This document shows positions 27,274 to 36,484 of a stretch of 64,000 nucleotides of DNA, one piece after another. The number at the start of each line of letters is the position of its first letter. Position 1 is the first letter of the stretch. A program made the translations under genes and the position numbers. The notes below the pieces were generated by a model, which was given only the letters and a program-made list of their open reading frames with translations, was not told the DNA's origin and made no database searches. This DNA is from an uncultured Pseudomonadota bacterium (GTDB taxonomy: Bacteria; Pseudomonadota; Gammaproteobacteria; Burkholderiales; Thiobacillaceae): positions 1 to 64,000 of the forward strand of contig CAILNT010000028.1 in the NCBI GenBank assembly GCA_903835655.1. The letters are read 5' to 3'.

Positions 27274-27681
27274 ATGAATCGCGGTAATTTCAAACTCATG
27301 GTCATGCTCGTCAGCCTGCTGCTCGGCGCGGGCCCGTCACTGGCTAACGACCCGGTAGCCTCGCAACCCGGCAAATCGCCACCGTCGAAATACCGGCATG
27401 CCCATGCCAAGTACAAACTGGTTAACATTAACGCCGCCAGCAAGTCCGAATTGATGAAATTGCCCGGCATTCACGCCGCCGAGGCGGATCGGATCATTGC
27501 TGGCCGCCCTTTTGGCAGCAAGGCCTGGCTGGTCACAAAATTGATCATTACGGAGGCGGTGTATGACGGCCTCAAGGATCGCGTCGTCGCCAAGCAGGAT
27601 AAGCAGACCCTGGATATTCTGCTCAAGCGCAATAACACCGTTGCGGCAAAAGCCGCACCTAATTCAGCGCCCAAGAAATAG
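27274..27681 (+). CDS. Secreted ComEA-like helix-hairpin-helix protein
   Basis: A 135-aa protein with a signal peptide (about residues 1-25, ending SLAN) and one helix-hairpin-helix pair: KLVNINAASKSELMKLPGIH and AAEADRIIAGRPFGSKAWLV, the pattern of ComEA DNA-binding domains. The tail is basic and Ala/Lys-rich. ComEA proteins bind incoming DNA in the periplasm, but no competence genes are here. The gene lies between two decaheme cytochrome genes, downstream of a terminator and with its own ribosome site (TGGAGA). Its role in the cluster is unknown; it could bind extracellular DNA or simply use the fold for protein contacts. Confidence 0.8.
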   Translation: MNRGNFKLMVMLVSLLLGAGPSLANDPVASQPGKSPPSKYRHAHAKYKLVNINAASKSELMKLPGIHAAEADRIIAGRPFGSKAWLVTKLIITEAVYDGLKDRVVAKQDKQTLDILLKRNNTVAAKAAPNSAPKK

Positions 27682-27770
27682 TCGTGCCGGGCGGTCGCGA
27701 AGCCCTGAATTTATTGAGTGGCATCGGTCGGTGTGGCGGATAAAACGGATTTGTGAACCATCGCGTACCT

Positions 27771-27776
27771 TATAAT
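27771..27776 (+). promoter_or_regulatory. -10 element before the second decaheme gene
   Basis: A perfect TATAAT lies about 160 bp upstream of the cytochrome start. No good -35 is visible at 17 bp, so an activator may be needed. It implies a long 5' leader. Confidence 0.5.
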
Positions 27777-27936
27777 CCCCGGGCGATGCATTGATGTGAT
27801 GACCCGAAGGGCAACGAAGTCCGGTCTGGTGTTCCCACTCGATCCTGGGGGAGAGAGTACAATCGCGCGATCCGGACGGCTGGCCCGATGGTGTATCTGG
27901 TATGTGGATGTTGTTATGAAATCGACGGAGATGAGC

Positions 27937-30297
27937 ATGAACTTCCGGTTGGCTGGAGCGGCACTGCTGCTGACATTGGCATTGACGGGATGTGGCGGCG
28001 GGGGCAGTGGGTCAGGTGGGAACAGCGTCATTCCTGTGAGCGCCGCCCAGACAGGCGCGACCATCACCGGCGTAACGGTGGCCAGCCCGCCGGTCGTGAC
28101 CTTCGTTGTCAAAGATTCCGCTGGCAATCCGGTCACCGGCCTGAAGTTATATGATGCAGCGGATACCTCCGCCTGCAAAGGCGCCAACGTCACTTTCGCC
28201 ATCGCCAAGTTCGACGGCGACAACTGGCAGAACCTGATCTCGCGGCAGAGATATGTGGCGGACGATCTGTCCAATCCGGCTGCGCCGAAATATGCCGTCA
28301 TCGAAGGCACGACCGACCCGAAACCGACGGCCACCCTCACCAATACTGATCCGACCCATCCGGTCGTGGGCAGCCTGGAAGAAAGCAGCGGCGTCTACAC
28401 CTACCGCTTCGCCATCGATGTCACGACCCCGCTGCTGATGGCCAACGCGGTCGATCAGCGCAATGTTTCTCTCGGGCGGGTCGCCAACAATGGCAACCTG
28501 GCCGTCAAGGACGGCGCGACGCTGCACCGTGTCGCGCTCCAGTTGTGTTACGTGGACCCGTTGACCCAGCAGGCGGTAAAGGTCAACCCCTACGTGGATT
28601 TCACGCTCGACGGCGCGGGCAAGGGCGTGATCAATACGGACACTCATGGGGTGCCGTCCGCCTTGCGCAAGGTGGTGGACCGGGCCTCCTGCAACGAGTG
28701 CCATCAGAATCTGGCGCTACACGGCGGTGGCCGCATCGATCCGAATTACTGCGTGATGTGCCACAACCCGGGTAGTCGTGACTACGCGACAGGCAATCTC
28801 ATCGACCTCAAGCTGATGGTGCACAAATTCCACATGGGCCGGCGTCTGACCCAGGACTATGCGGTGCAATCGGCTGTGGCGCGCAAGAATACCGGCGGTA
28901 TGATCACCGGGATGCTGTATCCCCAGGATCAACGCAACTGCGTGAAGTGCCATGACGGCTCGGCAACGGCCGTCCATCCGACCGCGCAGGGTGACAACTG
29001 GCAAGGCAAGGCGAGCAAGAATGCCTGCTGGGCCTGCCACGACGACTACAAGACGCCGGGCTCCAAATGGCAACTGGCGCATGCCAGCTATTCTGCCTTC
29101 ATTTCGCCAAGCATCGCCAATCCGGATGCCACGCCGGATATCTACTGCCGCTCTTGCCATACTCAGGGTGGAACCTTGGCACCGCCGGTAGCCAAGTCGC
29201 ATGCGATCACGGAACTTGGTCTGAGCGCGAATTACCAGCTCAACATCCATGGCATCACCAGGAACGCCAACAACACCTTGACGGTGGAGTACTCGGTAAG
29301 CAACCCGGCCACGAGCAGCACCTACGATATCCAAAGCTCGCAGTACAGCTACATCACGGGTGCCACCACCACGAAGACCTTTGCCGGCCTGAACCTCCTG
29401 TTCGCCTGGGGCGACTACTCGAACGGCGGCCAAGCTCGTGGCCAGCCGATCTCCGTCAACGCCTTGTCCGGCACCAAGCTGGGCAGCGGCAATCACTACT
29501 CGCTGACCTCCAGCGTGCTCCCGGCCACGGGCACGGTGACCGTGGCCTTCGTGGGCAATGTCAACCCGCCCGATTCCTTGGGGGCGAGCCTGACGGTGCC
29601 GGTGGCCAATGTGACCCAGAATTACGCCATGAGCGGGATCGTGCAAGCCCGGCGGCAGGTAGTCAGCGCCGCCAAGTGCAATGCCTGCCATGGCCAGAAC
29701 GTCGGCTATACGGACATCACAACCGCCACGCCATCCTTGAGCGGGCATGGCGGCAGCACCGATCCCCAGACCTGCGCGATCTGCCACAACGGCAATCTCG
29801 ATGCGACCACCTCGAATCTGGTCGCGCATAACGCGGATTCCGGCGACTTCAAGCGCATGATCCATAAGGTGCATAAGGCGCAAGGGACGAACTATCCCGT
29901 GATGCCCTCGGCCGCGCTAACGGCCCTGACCTCGACCAGCCGACTCATGCCGGGCGCCATGGTGGGGACCTACACGGGCATCATGAATTGCACGGTCTGC
30001 CACGAAGGCACCACCTATTTGACCAGCTCCAGCGTTCTGGGCAGCAGCACCAGCGTCAATGGCGTCGATGCTCTGGATCCCACCCAGAACGGGGTCATCA
30101 GTCCCAAGGCCGCCGCCTGCTCGTCCTGCCACACGGACGCAGCAGGTACGGCCATGCGGGACCACATGATCCAGGGCGGAGCCGTATTCGGCACGGTCAC
30201 CCAGGCGAACGTCGGCACGGTGTTCGAGCAATGCGACGGCTGCCACCTGCCTGGAGCGGTGATGGCGGTGGACAAGGCGCACGGATTGACGAATTAA
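27937..30297 (+). CDS. mtrC: MtrC-like decaheme outer-membrane lipoprotein (786 aa)
   Basis: The second surface decaheme cytochrome, probably the terminal partner of the MtrA-MtrB conduit encoded downstream. The ATG at 27937 is chosen because GGAG stands 6 nt before it; 27916 and 27931 are alternatives. The signal ends in the lipobox LTGC (Cys19), followed by a Gly-rich linker. Ten CXXCH sites split 5+5: CNECH, CVMCH, CVKCH, CWACH, CRSCH; then CNACH, CAICH, CTVCH, CSSCH, CDGCH. The haem groups are separated by a beta-rich domain (about residues 425-575), as in MtrC. It heads a run of five co-directional genes (mtrC-epsD-mtrA-mtrB-cytochrome) with gaps of about 65-80 nt. Confidence 0.93.
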   Translation: MNFRLAGAALLLTLALTGCGGGGSGSGGNSVIPVSAAQTGATITGVTVASPPVVTFVVKDSAGNPVTGLKLYDAADTSACKGANVTFAIAKFDGDNWQNLISRQRYVADDLSNPAAPKYAVIEGTTDPKPTATLTNTDPTHPVVGSLEESSGVYTYRFAIDVTTPLLMANAVDQRNVSLGRVANNGNLAVKDGATLHRVALQLCYVDPLTQQAVKVNPYVDFTLDGAGKGVINTDTHGVPSALRKVVDRASCNECHQNLALHGGGRIDPNYCVMCHNPGSRDYATGNLIDLKLMVHKFHMGRRLTQDYAVQSAVARKNTGGMITGMLYPQDQRNCVKCHDGSATAVHPTAQGDNWQGKASKNACWACHDDYKTPGSKWQLAHASYSAFISPSIANPDATPDIYCRSCHTQGGTLAPPVAKSHAITELGLSANYQLNIHGITRNANNTLTVEYSVSNPATSSTYDIQSSQYSYITGATTTKTFAGLNLLFAWGDYSNGGQARGQPISVNALSGTKLGSGNHYSLTSSVLPATGTVTVAFVGNVNPPDSLGASLTVPVANVTQNYAMSGIVQARRQVVSAAKCNACHGQNVGYTDITTATPSLSGHGGSTDPQTCAICHNGNLDATTSNLVAHNADSGDFKRMIHKVHKAQGTNYPVMPSAALTALTSTSRLMPGAMVGTYTGIMNCTVCHEGTTYLTSSSVLGSSTSVNGVDALDPTQNGVISPKAAACSSCHTDAAGTAMRDHMIQGGAVFGTVTQANVGTVFEQCDGCHLPGAVMAVDKAHGLTN

Positions 30298-30374
30298 GGG
30301 ACTCGCAAGGGACTCGCGGCGCGGACGCCGCGTGCATGATGTATGCCGTTTTGTTGATGAGGATTGGGGAAGTT

Positions 30375-31220
30375 ATGAAATTGACCAGCATCTACGTCGC
30401 CGTTGCCATGAGCCTTGCCTTGGGCGCGTGCCACGGCGGGAAGTCGGAGATCGCGTCTGGCGAAGCCGTTAAGGTGAATGGCCAGGCGATCAGCGTGGCC
30501 GAGTTGAACGAAAAATCGGGTAATGCGCACACCGATGCCAAGACGTCCGTTCCAGGGCCGATATTGAAGATGACGATCGAAACCGAGTTGCTACGCCAGG
30601 CGGCGGTCCAGGAAAAGCTGGACGTGGACGCCGACGTGCACGCGAGAATCGCCAATTCGACCCGGATGATCCTGGCCACGGCCTATATGCAAAAGCAATT
30701 GGCCGCGATCGCCAAGCCGGGCGACGCCGATGTTGCTGCTTATTTCAACCAGAATCCGGAACGTTTTGCGCAGCGCCAGCAATACCAGTTCCAGGAGTTC
30801 AGCATCCAGCCGCCAGCAGGCAAGGCCTCTGAGGTTCAAGCGCTGGCGGCCAAGGTGAAGAGCCCGGATGAACTGGAGAAATGGCTGGCAGCGAACAATA
30901 TTCCGCACAGCAGCACGCCCGCGACGACGACCGGGGACCAGTTACCCGACGCGGTAATGCAGAAGCTCAAGGGCGTGAAGGCTGGGGGGAGTGTCGTCCT
31001 GGGCGACGGCAAACAGTTGAATGTGGTGTTCGTTCTCTCCGAACAGCCGCAGCCGATGTTGTTGGCGCAGGCTTCGGCCGCGATCACGAATCAATTGTGG
31101 GACAAGCGCAAACGCGAGACCCTGGAAAAGATGATGAAGCAGCTCCACGACAAGGCAAAGATCGAGTATGTGGCGCCCTTCACGGAAAACGGTTTTTCCG
31201 CCCCCGCAACCCCGCATTGA
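30375..31220 (+). CDS. EpsD-like peptidyl-prolyl isomerase lipoprotein
   Basis: A 281-aa periplasmic foldase-like protein. A lipoprotein signal ends LGAC (Cys19), followed by VKVNGQAISVAELNEK, a SurA/EpsD-type N-terminal motif, helical chaperone segments and a C-terminal parvulin-like region (QYQFQEFSIQ through GVKAGGSVVLGDG). The parvulin part is short and diverged, so chaperone activity is more likely than catalysis. EpsD homologues normally belong to exopolysaccharide/PEP-CTERM clusters; here it lies between mtrC and mtrA and may help fold the MtrB barrel or the cytochromes. The ATG at 30375 follows a GGGGA site and starts a clean signal peptide. Confidence 0.82.
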   Translation: MKLTSIYVAVAMSLALGACHGGKSEIASGEAVKVNGQAISVAELNEKSGNAHTDAKTSVPGPILKMTIETELLRQAAVQEKLDVDADVHARIANSTRMILATAYMQKQLAAIAKPGDADVAAYFNQNPERFAQRQQYQFQEFSIQPPAGKASEVQALAAKVKSPDELEKWLAANNIPHSSTPATTTGDQLPDAVMQKLKGVKAGGSVVLGDGKQLNVVFVLSEQPQPMLLAQASAAITNQLWDKRKRETLEKMMKQLHDKAKIEYVAPFTENGFSAPATPH

Positions 31221-31299
31221 CCGGCCGCGGCTCTTTGCCGGCAGGGTTTCACCGTGTACTCTGATGCCGTCTAGGCGAACCGAATTGGGACTTAAGCGC

Positions 31300-32334
31300 A
31301 TGTTTAAAAAACTTGTGAAATCAGGGGTGATCGGTGTCGCCCTGTTGTTCATGGCAACCCTGGCTCCTTCGGCGGCAGCGGAGGACGAGGTCAAGGCTGC
31401 GGATGAGGTCAAGGCGGTCGTGGAGATCGACTTGAAGAACCCACCGCTGCCCAAGACGCTGGAGGAAAAAGCGACCCGGATCGAGCTGCTCTCGAAGCAG
31501 AAGTTCAAGGACGCCCAGACCTGCGTGGGCTGTCACGACGAACAATACGAGTACCCCGTGTTCGCGCTGTTCAAGACCAAGCATGCCGTGGTGGCGGACC
31601 CGCGTAGCCCGATGGCCAACCAGCAGTGCGAGAGTTGCCACGGGCCGGGAACCATGCACGTCAAGGCGAAGAAGCAGGGCAAACGCTCCGGCACGATCAT
31701 CAACTTCGGCAAGAAATCCTGGACCCCAGTCAAGCAGCAGAACGATATGTGTTTGGCCTGCCACCAGACCCATGAGCGCATCGAATGGCGCGGCAGCAAG
31801 CACGATTTCAATGGGCTGGCCTGCACTTCCTGCCACAAGATTCACGTGGCTCGCGACCCCATCCTGGACCGTGAGCAGCAAGCCCGCGTCTGCGCCAACT
31901 GCCACGTCGACAAGCAGGCCAAGTTCTTCCAGCTGTCCCACCACCCGGTGCGGGAAGGGCAGATGGCCTGTAGCGAATGCCATAACGTCCACGGGGAAGA
32001 TGGCAGCGGGCTGATGGTGAAGGCCAACACGCGCGCGAAGTGCGTCTCCTGTCATGCCGAGAAGCGCGGCCCCTTCCTTTGGGAGCATGCGCCCGCTGCC
32101 GAGGATTGCACCCTTTGCCACGATCCCCACGGCTCCAACCAGCCGGCCTTGCTGAAGAAGCGCGCGCCGCAGTTGTGCCAGGAGTGCCATGACCCCGCGG
32201 GCCACCCCGGCGGCAGTTACGGCGGCGCCAGTCTTGCTGCGGGCAGCTTTTATCTCCAGGCCAAGGGCTGCACCAACTGCCACTCGGCGGTTCACGGCTC
32301 GAACCACCCGGCCGGCATGACGCTGTTGCGATGA
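31300..32334 (+). CDS. mtrA: Periplasmic decaheme cytochrome c, MtrA/DmsE family
   Basis: MtrA threads through the MtrB barrel and carries electrons between periplasm and cell surface. The ATG at 31300 begins a Sec signal (MFKKLVKSGVIGVALLFMA, cleavage near APSAAA) and gives 344 aa, close to Shewanella MtrA (333 aa). Ten CXXCH sites follow: CVGCH, CESCH, CLACH, CTSCH, CANCH, CSECH, CVSCH, CTLCH, CQECH and CTNCH. Family stretches such as ACSECHNVHGEDG and CHDPHGSNQPALL are evident. An acidic EVKAADEVKAVVEIDLK insert occupies the mature N-terminus. It is followed 67 nt later by mtrB. Confidence 0.95.
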   Translation: MFKKLVKSGVIGVALLFMATLAPSAAAEDEVKAADEVKAVVEIDLKNPPLPKTLEEKATRIELLSKQKFKDAQTCVGCHDEQYEYPVFALFKTKHAVVADPRSPMANQQCESCHGPGTMHVKAKKQGKRSGTIINFGKKSWTPVKQQNDMCLACHQTHERIEWRGSKHDFNGLACTSCHKIHVARDPILDREQQARVCANCHVDKQAKFFQLSHHPVREGQMACSECHNVHGEDGSGLMVKANTRAKCVSCHAEKRGPFLWEHAPAAEDCTLCHDPHGSNQPALLKKRAPQLCQECHDPAGHPGGSYGGASLAAGSFYLQAKGCTNCHSAVHGSNHPAGMTLLR

Positions 32335-32401
32335 GCGCGGCGCAGCCCAGATGATCGAAACGATGAACCGCCATTCCCGAAGCGTGTCGAGGAACAAGCC
32401 C

Positions 32402-34528
32402 ATGTCTGATCACAAACACACCCTGCTATACACGCTGATTCTGGCCGCGCTCATGCTGCCGATCACGGCCGAGGCGGCGAAGAAATCCGCCGATGGAGAC
32501 GGTCCCGCCGCCTGCGACGACTGCCCCGACTACAGCGGTTGGTCCGGCTGGGTGGAAGGTGGCCTGGGCGTGCAGTCGGATGACGACTACCACTTCGGCC
32601 GCTATACCGGCCGCGAGAGCCGGGGCGGCACGGTCAATGCCGCGGGCGATGTGCGCTATCGCGCCAAGGACGGCCACTATGCCGACATCAAGGCGGTGGA
32701 CCTCGGGCTCACGTCGCGCGACTTGCAAGTGGATGGCGGCGTGCAGGGTAAATACGGCGCTGCCTTCGAATACGATCAAATTCCCAATTACCGCATCCAG
32801 GATGCCTACACCCCCTTCCAGGGCGTCGGCACACTGCCGGCGGGCTGGATGGCCGGTGGCAACACCGGCGCCATGACCGGCCTGGCGGCCGCGCTGACGC
32901 AAACCCCGCTCAAGACCCAGCGTGATCGCACCGGGGTCAAGTTCGACTACATCCCGGTCACGGACTGGGCCGTCAACGGGTATTTCCGCCATGAGAAGAA
33001 GGACGGCACCCGAGACGTGGGCGCCGGCTTCGGTTTCGGCTCGATTTCCGTCCTCGCCGTCCCCATCGATTACCAGACCGACGACTTCGGCGTGACCGTG
33101 GGCTACAAGGGCCGCAAGCTGCAAGGGCAACTCGCTTATACGGGTTCGCTGTTCAAGAACGGCAATGCCGCGATCACCTTCGCCAACCCCTATTCGACGC
33201 CGGTGGCCACGGGCGCAATCGCCGAGGCGCCGGACAATCAGTCGCATCAGCTGAGCGGCCTGCTGGGCTACCAGCTGTCGGAGAGCACCCGCATCGGTGC
33301 GAACCTGGCCGTCGGCCGCATGACCCAGAACCAGGCTTTCCTGTCTCCAGCCTATGGCTCGCCCGCGACGGGTAGCCTCGATGGCCGCGTGGACACGACC
33401 CAGGCCAAGGTCGACATCAGTTCCCGCCCCGCCCTGCGCTGGCAACTGAATGCCAGTTACAGCTACAGCAATCGCGACGACAAGACCGCCGTCCATTCCT
33501 ACCAGGACGTGATCACGGACGCCTATCAAAGCTACTATCCGGGGACTTCCACCCCGATCACGCGCGGCAACCGCCCCTACAGTTTCGAGCAGCGATTGCT
33601 GCGCACCAGCGCGGCCTATGTTCTGCCCCAGGGGGCGAACCTTTCCGCGGGCTTCGACGATAACCGGATGAATCGCAGCTACCAGCCGGTTCAGGAGACC
33701 GATGATCGGACGCTGTGGACCAAGCTCAAGCTGCATCCGACCGAGTCGATCGAGGCCACGCTGAAGTATTCCTATTCGACACGTAGCGCCTCCGCCTACG
33801 CCACATCCTCGGCAGCCGCGGCGTTCCAGAACCCGTTGTTCCCGGAGTCCGGCGTGGGCAACGCCAATCCCCTGATGACCGCCTTCGAGTACGCGAACCG
33901 CCGCCGCGACAAGGTGGGCGTCGAGGTTTCCGCCAGCCCGCTGCCCAATCTCTCGCTGGATCTCAGCGTCGACTACTATCGGGACGATTATCCCGATACG
34001 GTGCTGGGCCTGAACAATGCCAAAGGGACCAGCGTTACGCCAAGCGCCACCTACGTCTTCAGCGAACGCCTGTCGACTTCCCTCTACTACGCTTACGAGA
34101 AGCTCGATTCCGGCCAGGCCAGCAGTTACTGGATGACCGCACCGGCGACGAGCACACTCTGGGCGGAGTCCGACAGCAACCTGACCCAGACGGTGGGCCT
34201 GAGCCTCACCTGGAAGGCGATCCCCAAGAAGCTCGATCTGAGCGCGGATGTGGCGTATTCCGACTTTACCGGCAAGATTCACTATGTCGGCACGACCGAC
34301 CTGCCGGATCTGGGCTCCAGAATGTCGTCCATCGGCATCCATGGAACCTACAAGCTGAAGGATCAGCTTTCCTTGCGCGCCGGCTATCGCTACGAGAAAT
34401 ACACGCAGTCCGACTGGGCCAAGAGTGGCGCGGCTTCCACCCTGCCGCAACTGCTCTCGCTGGGCACGGCCCCGCAGAACGGCGAAACCAGCCTGGTGAC
34501 GGTATCCTTGCGTTACGACTTCAAATAA
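32402..34528 (+). CDS. mtrB: MtrB/PioB family outer-membrane beta-barrel
   Basis: A 708-aa porin-like barrel that sheathes MtrA in the outer membrane. The ATG at 32402 follows a GAGGAA site and begins a signal peptide (MSDHKHTLLYTLILAALMLP). The mature N-terminus carries CDDC (residues 38-41), the CXXC pair required for MtrB stability in Shewanella. The rest is alternating amphipathic beta strands rich in Tyr/Asp/Gly (for example LNASYSYSNRDDKTAVHSYQ) and ends in SLRYDFK with the terminal Lys after an aromatic residue. MtrB proteins have about 26 strands; the length is of the usual range for MtrB/PioB (about 700-800 aa). Confidence 0.94.
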   Translation: MSDHKHTLLYTLILAALMLPITAEAAKKSADGDGPAACDDCPDYSGWSGWVEGGLGVQSDDDYHFGRYTGRESRGGTVNAAGDVRYRAKDGHYADIKAVDLGLTSRDLQVDGGVQGKYGAAFEYDQIPNYRIQDAYTPFQGVGTLPAGWMAGGNTGAMTGLAAALTQTPLKTQRDRTGVKFDYIPVTDWAVNGYFRHEKKDGTRDVGAGFGFGSISVLAVPIDYQTDDFGVTVGYKGRKLQGQLAYTGSLFKNGNAAITFANPYSTPVATGAIAEAPDNQSHQLSGLLGYQLSESTRIGANLAVGRMTQNQAFLSPAYGSPATGSLDGRVDTTQAKVDISSRPALRWQLNASYSYSNRDDKTAVHSYQDVITDAYQSYYPGTSTPITRGNRPYSFEQRLLRTSAAYVLPQGANLSAGFDDNRMNRSYQPVQETDDRTLWTKLKLHPTESIEATLKYSYSTRSASAYATSSAAAAFQNPLFPESGVGNANPLMTAFEYANRRRDKVGVEVSASPLPNLSLDLSVDYYRDDYPDTVLGLNNAKGTSVTPSATYVFSERLSTSLYYAYEKLDSGQASSYWMTAPATSTLWAESDSNLTQTVGLSLTWKAIPKKLDLSADVAYSDFTGKIHYVGTTDLPDLGSRMSSIGIHGTYKLKDQLSLRAGYRYEKYTQSDWAKSGAASTLPQLLSLGTAPQNGETSLVTVSLRYDFK

Positions 34529-34606
34529 GCCGGGTTTGCGGGAGGGGCTCCCGGCCGCAAATGCGAGAGGCGCGGATTCTTACTCATTCGGACGGAGGTG
34601 GTTATC

Positions 34607-35221
34607 ATGTTGAACCGGACTTTGGCGTTGATCGCGTTGGTTCTTTCGCCACTCGCGCTCGCGGGGGAATTGACTCAGAACTCCGAACTGGTCCAGACCT
34701 GTGGCGCATGCCATGGCGTCGATGGGAATACGCTCCTGCCCATCGCGCCCAATCTGGCCGGTCAGGTTCCCGGATATCTGTTGTACGAATTGAATGCGTA
34801 CAAATCCCATAATCGCATGGACGATTTCATGGGCGCTTTTGTGGATCCGCTCACGGACGAGGATATTTCCAGGTTGGTGGTGTATTACACCAAGCAGAAA
34901 TTCGTTCCCTTCATCCCCGCGGAGCAGGTCGATCCTGTTTTGGTGGCCCATGGCGCCTTGTTATACAAGAGGGAGATCAAGAAGGTGGGCCTCTCCTGTG
35001 CGGATTGCCATGGCGAATCCGCGGAAGGCGTGGAGAACCGGGTCTTGTTGAAGGACTTTCCGCGCCTGGCCGGGCAGCCCTACGATTACCTGTTCTCCAA
35101 CCTGAAGCAATATTCTCAACGCATGAAGCATTTCAGCATGCTGGGAATGAAAGTCGCCGCCGCGTCCTTGTCCGATGACGAGATCAAGGCCCTGGCCACC
35201 TATCTGTCCAATCTGAAGTAG
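34607..35221 (+). CDS. Diheme cytochrome c (c4-like)
   Basis: A 204-aa periplasmic protein with a signal peptide (MLNRTLALIALVLSPLALAG) and two class I domains, each with one CXXCH: CGACH near residue 35 and CADCH near 129, with axial Met in MDDFMGAF and MKHFSMLGM. Cytochrome c4 proteins shuttle electrons between membrane complexes and soluble acceptors. Being the last gene of the mtr run, it may link the inner-membrane chain to MtrA. The ATG is placed by GGAGG 8 nt before it. Confidence 0.87.
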   Translation: MLNRTLALIALVLSPLALAGELTQNSELVQTCGACHGVDGNTLLPIAPNLAGQVPGYLLYELNAYKSHNRMDDFMGAFVDPLTDEDISRLVVYYTKQKFVPFIPAEQVDPVLVAHGALLYKREIKKVGLSCADCHGESAEGVENRVLLKDFPRLAGQPYDYLFSNLKQYSQRMKHFSMLGMKVAAASLSDDEIKALATYLSNLK

Positions 35222-35436
35222 CAGGGCAGGGCGGGAAAACGGTTTTATCCTGCCTTCCGCCGGATGTTGGGCATTCGGCGGCGCCGGCGTGGCCGGCTCT
35301 TCCGCCCTACGCGGGCTTCGGCGGCAAAGCGGGGTGAGTGCGATGTGTGGGGCCGCGGAAACATTCGGGGATTACCGATCATGTGCAACAAGGTCTAGAG
35401 TGATGCCCATCCTGTCATTCAAACCCGGAGCTCAGA

Positions 35437-36444
35437 ATGTCCGCGACCCGCGCCTTGCAATGGTGGAACGCTTTCCTGGCCGGCCTGGCCAAGGAGTGGT
35501 TCCTCGTTGGCATGATCGGTGCGGTGGTGCTGGCCAGCCTGATTCCTGAGTTGGGCCGGTCCGGTGGCCTCCTGCACGGCGACAAGTTTGCCGATATCGG
35601 CATCGCCATCGTCTTCTTCCTGCATGGACTCGGTATTTCCCTGGAAAACCTGAGGGATGGCCTCTCGCGCTGGAGAGTGCATGTCTTCGTACAACTCAGC
35701 ACATTCGCGATCTTTCCGCTGATCTGGGTCATGGCGTATGCCTTGGTGGGGCATTGGTTGCCGAGGGAGCTGGCGCTGGGGTTCTGCTATCTCTGCGCCC
35801 TGCCCTCCACCGTTTCCTCGTCGGTGGCGATGACTGGACTTGCGCGCGGCAACGTGCCGGCCGCCATTTTCAACGCTACCTTATCGGGCCTGCTCGGCAT
35901 CGTGCTGACGCCGCTGCTGGTGGCAGCCTTCGCCGGAGGCGAGGGGCATGCCCTACCGCTTCTGGACACGGTGCGGGGCATCGCCCGCATGTTGCTGCTC
36001 CCCCTGGTGCTCGGCCAGTTGTTGCGCCCGTTGCTGCACCGATGGCACCACCGGAACAAGCGCTACACCAACCTGGTCGATCGCTGGGTCATCCTGATCC
36101 TGGTACATACCGCGTTTTCCGATTCCGTGGCTTCGGGGTTGTGGCGTGACAACGGGGTCGGCACGTTGGTCCTGGCTTTTGTCGGGGCGGCGCTGATCCT
36201 GGCCCTGGCATTGACTCTGTCCACATGGCTCGCAAGGCGGCTGGGGTTCACGGTGGAAGACGAAATCGCCGCGGTCTTTTGCGGCTCGAAGAAGACCATG
36301 GCGTCCGGTGTGCCGATGGCGAAACTCCTGTTTGGCGCCAGCCATTCGCTGGGGCTGATACTGCTGCCCATCATGCTGTACCACCAGATGCAACTATTCG
36401 TGTGCTCGATGTTGGCGAACCGCTACGCGAAACGGGCGGCTTGA
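35437..36444 (+). CDS. SBF-like (bile acid:sodium symporter family) transporter
   Basis: A 335-aa protein with about ten membrane segments and the SBF/YfeH pattern: FFLHGLGISLENLRDGL, LCALPSTVSSSVAMT (the crossover region) and AAVFCGSKKTMASGVPMAK. YfeH-like members are usually annotated as bile acid:sodium symporters, but the natural substrate is not known and bile acids are unlikely here. It lies 215 nt after the cytochrome gene, with no evident promoter and no linked enzyme. Confidence 0.85.
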   Translation: MSATRALQWWNAFLAGLAKEWFLVGMIGAVVLASLIPELGRSGGLLHGDKFADIGIAIVFFLHGLGISLENLRDGLSRWRVHVFVQLSTFAIFPLIWVMAYALVGHWLPRELALGFCYLCALPSTVSSSVAMTGLARGNVPAAIFNATLSGLLGIVLTPLLVAAFAGGEGHALPLLDTVRGIARMLLLPLVLGQLLRPLLHRWHHRNKRYTNLVDRWVILILVHTAFSDSVASGLWRDNGVGTLVLAFVGAALILALALTLSTWLARRLGFTVEDEIAAVFCGSKKTMASGVPMAKLLFGASHSLGLILLPIMLYHQMQLFVCSMLANRYAKRAA

Positions 36445-36484
36445 AATGCGACGCGGCGTGGCACGGCCGACGCGAAATGCGGGC

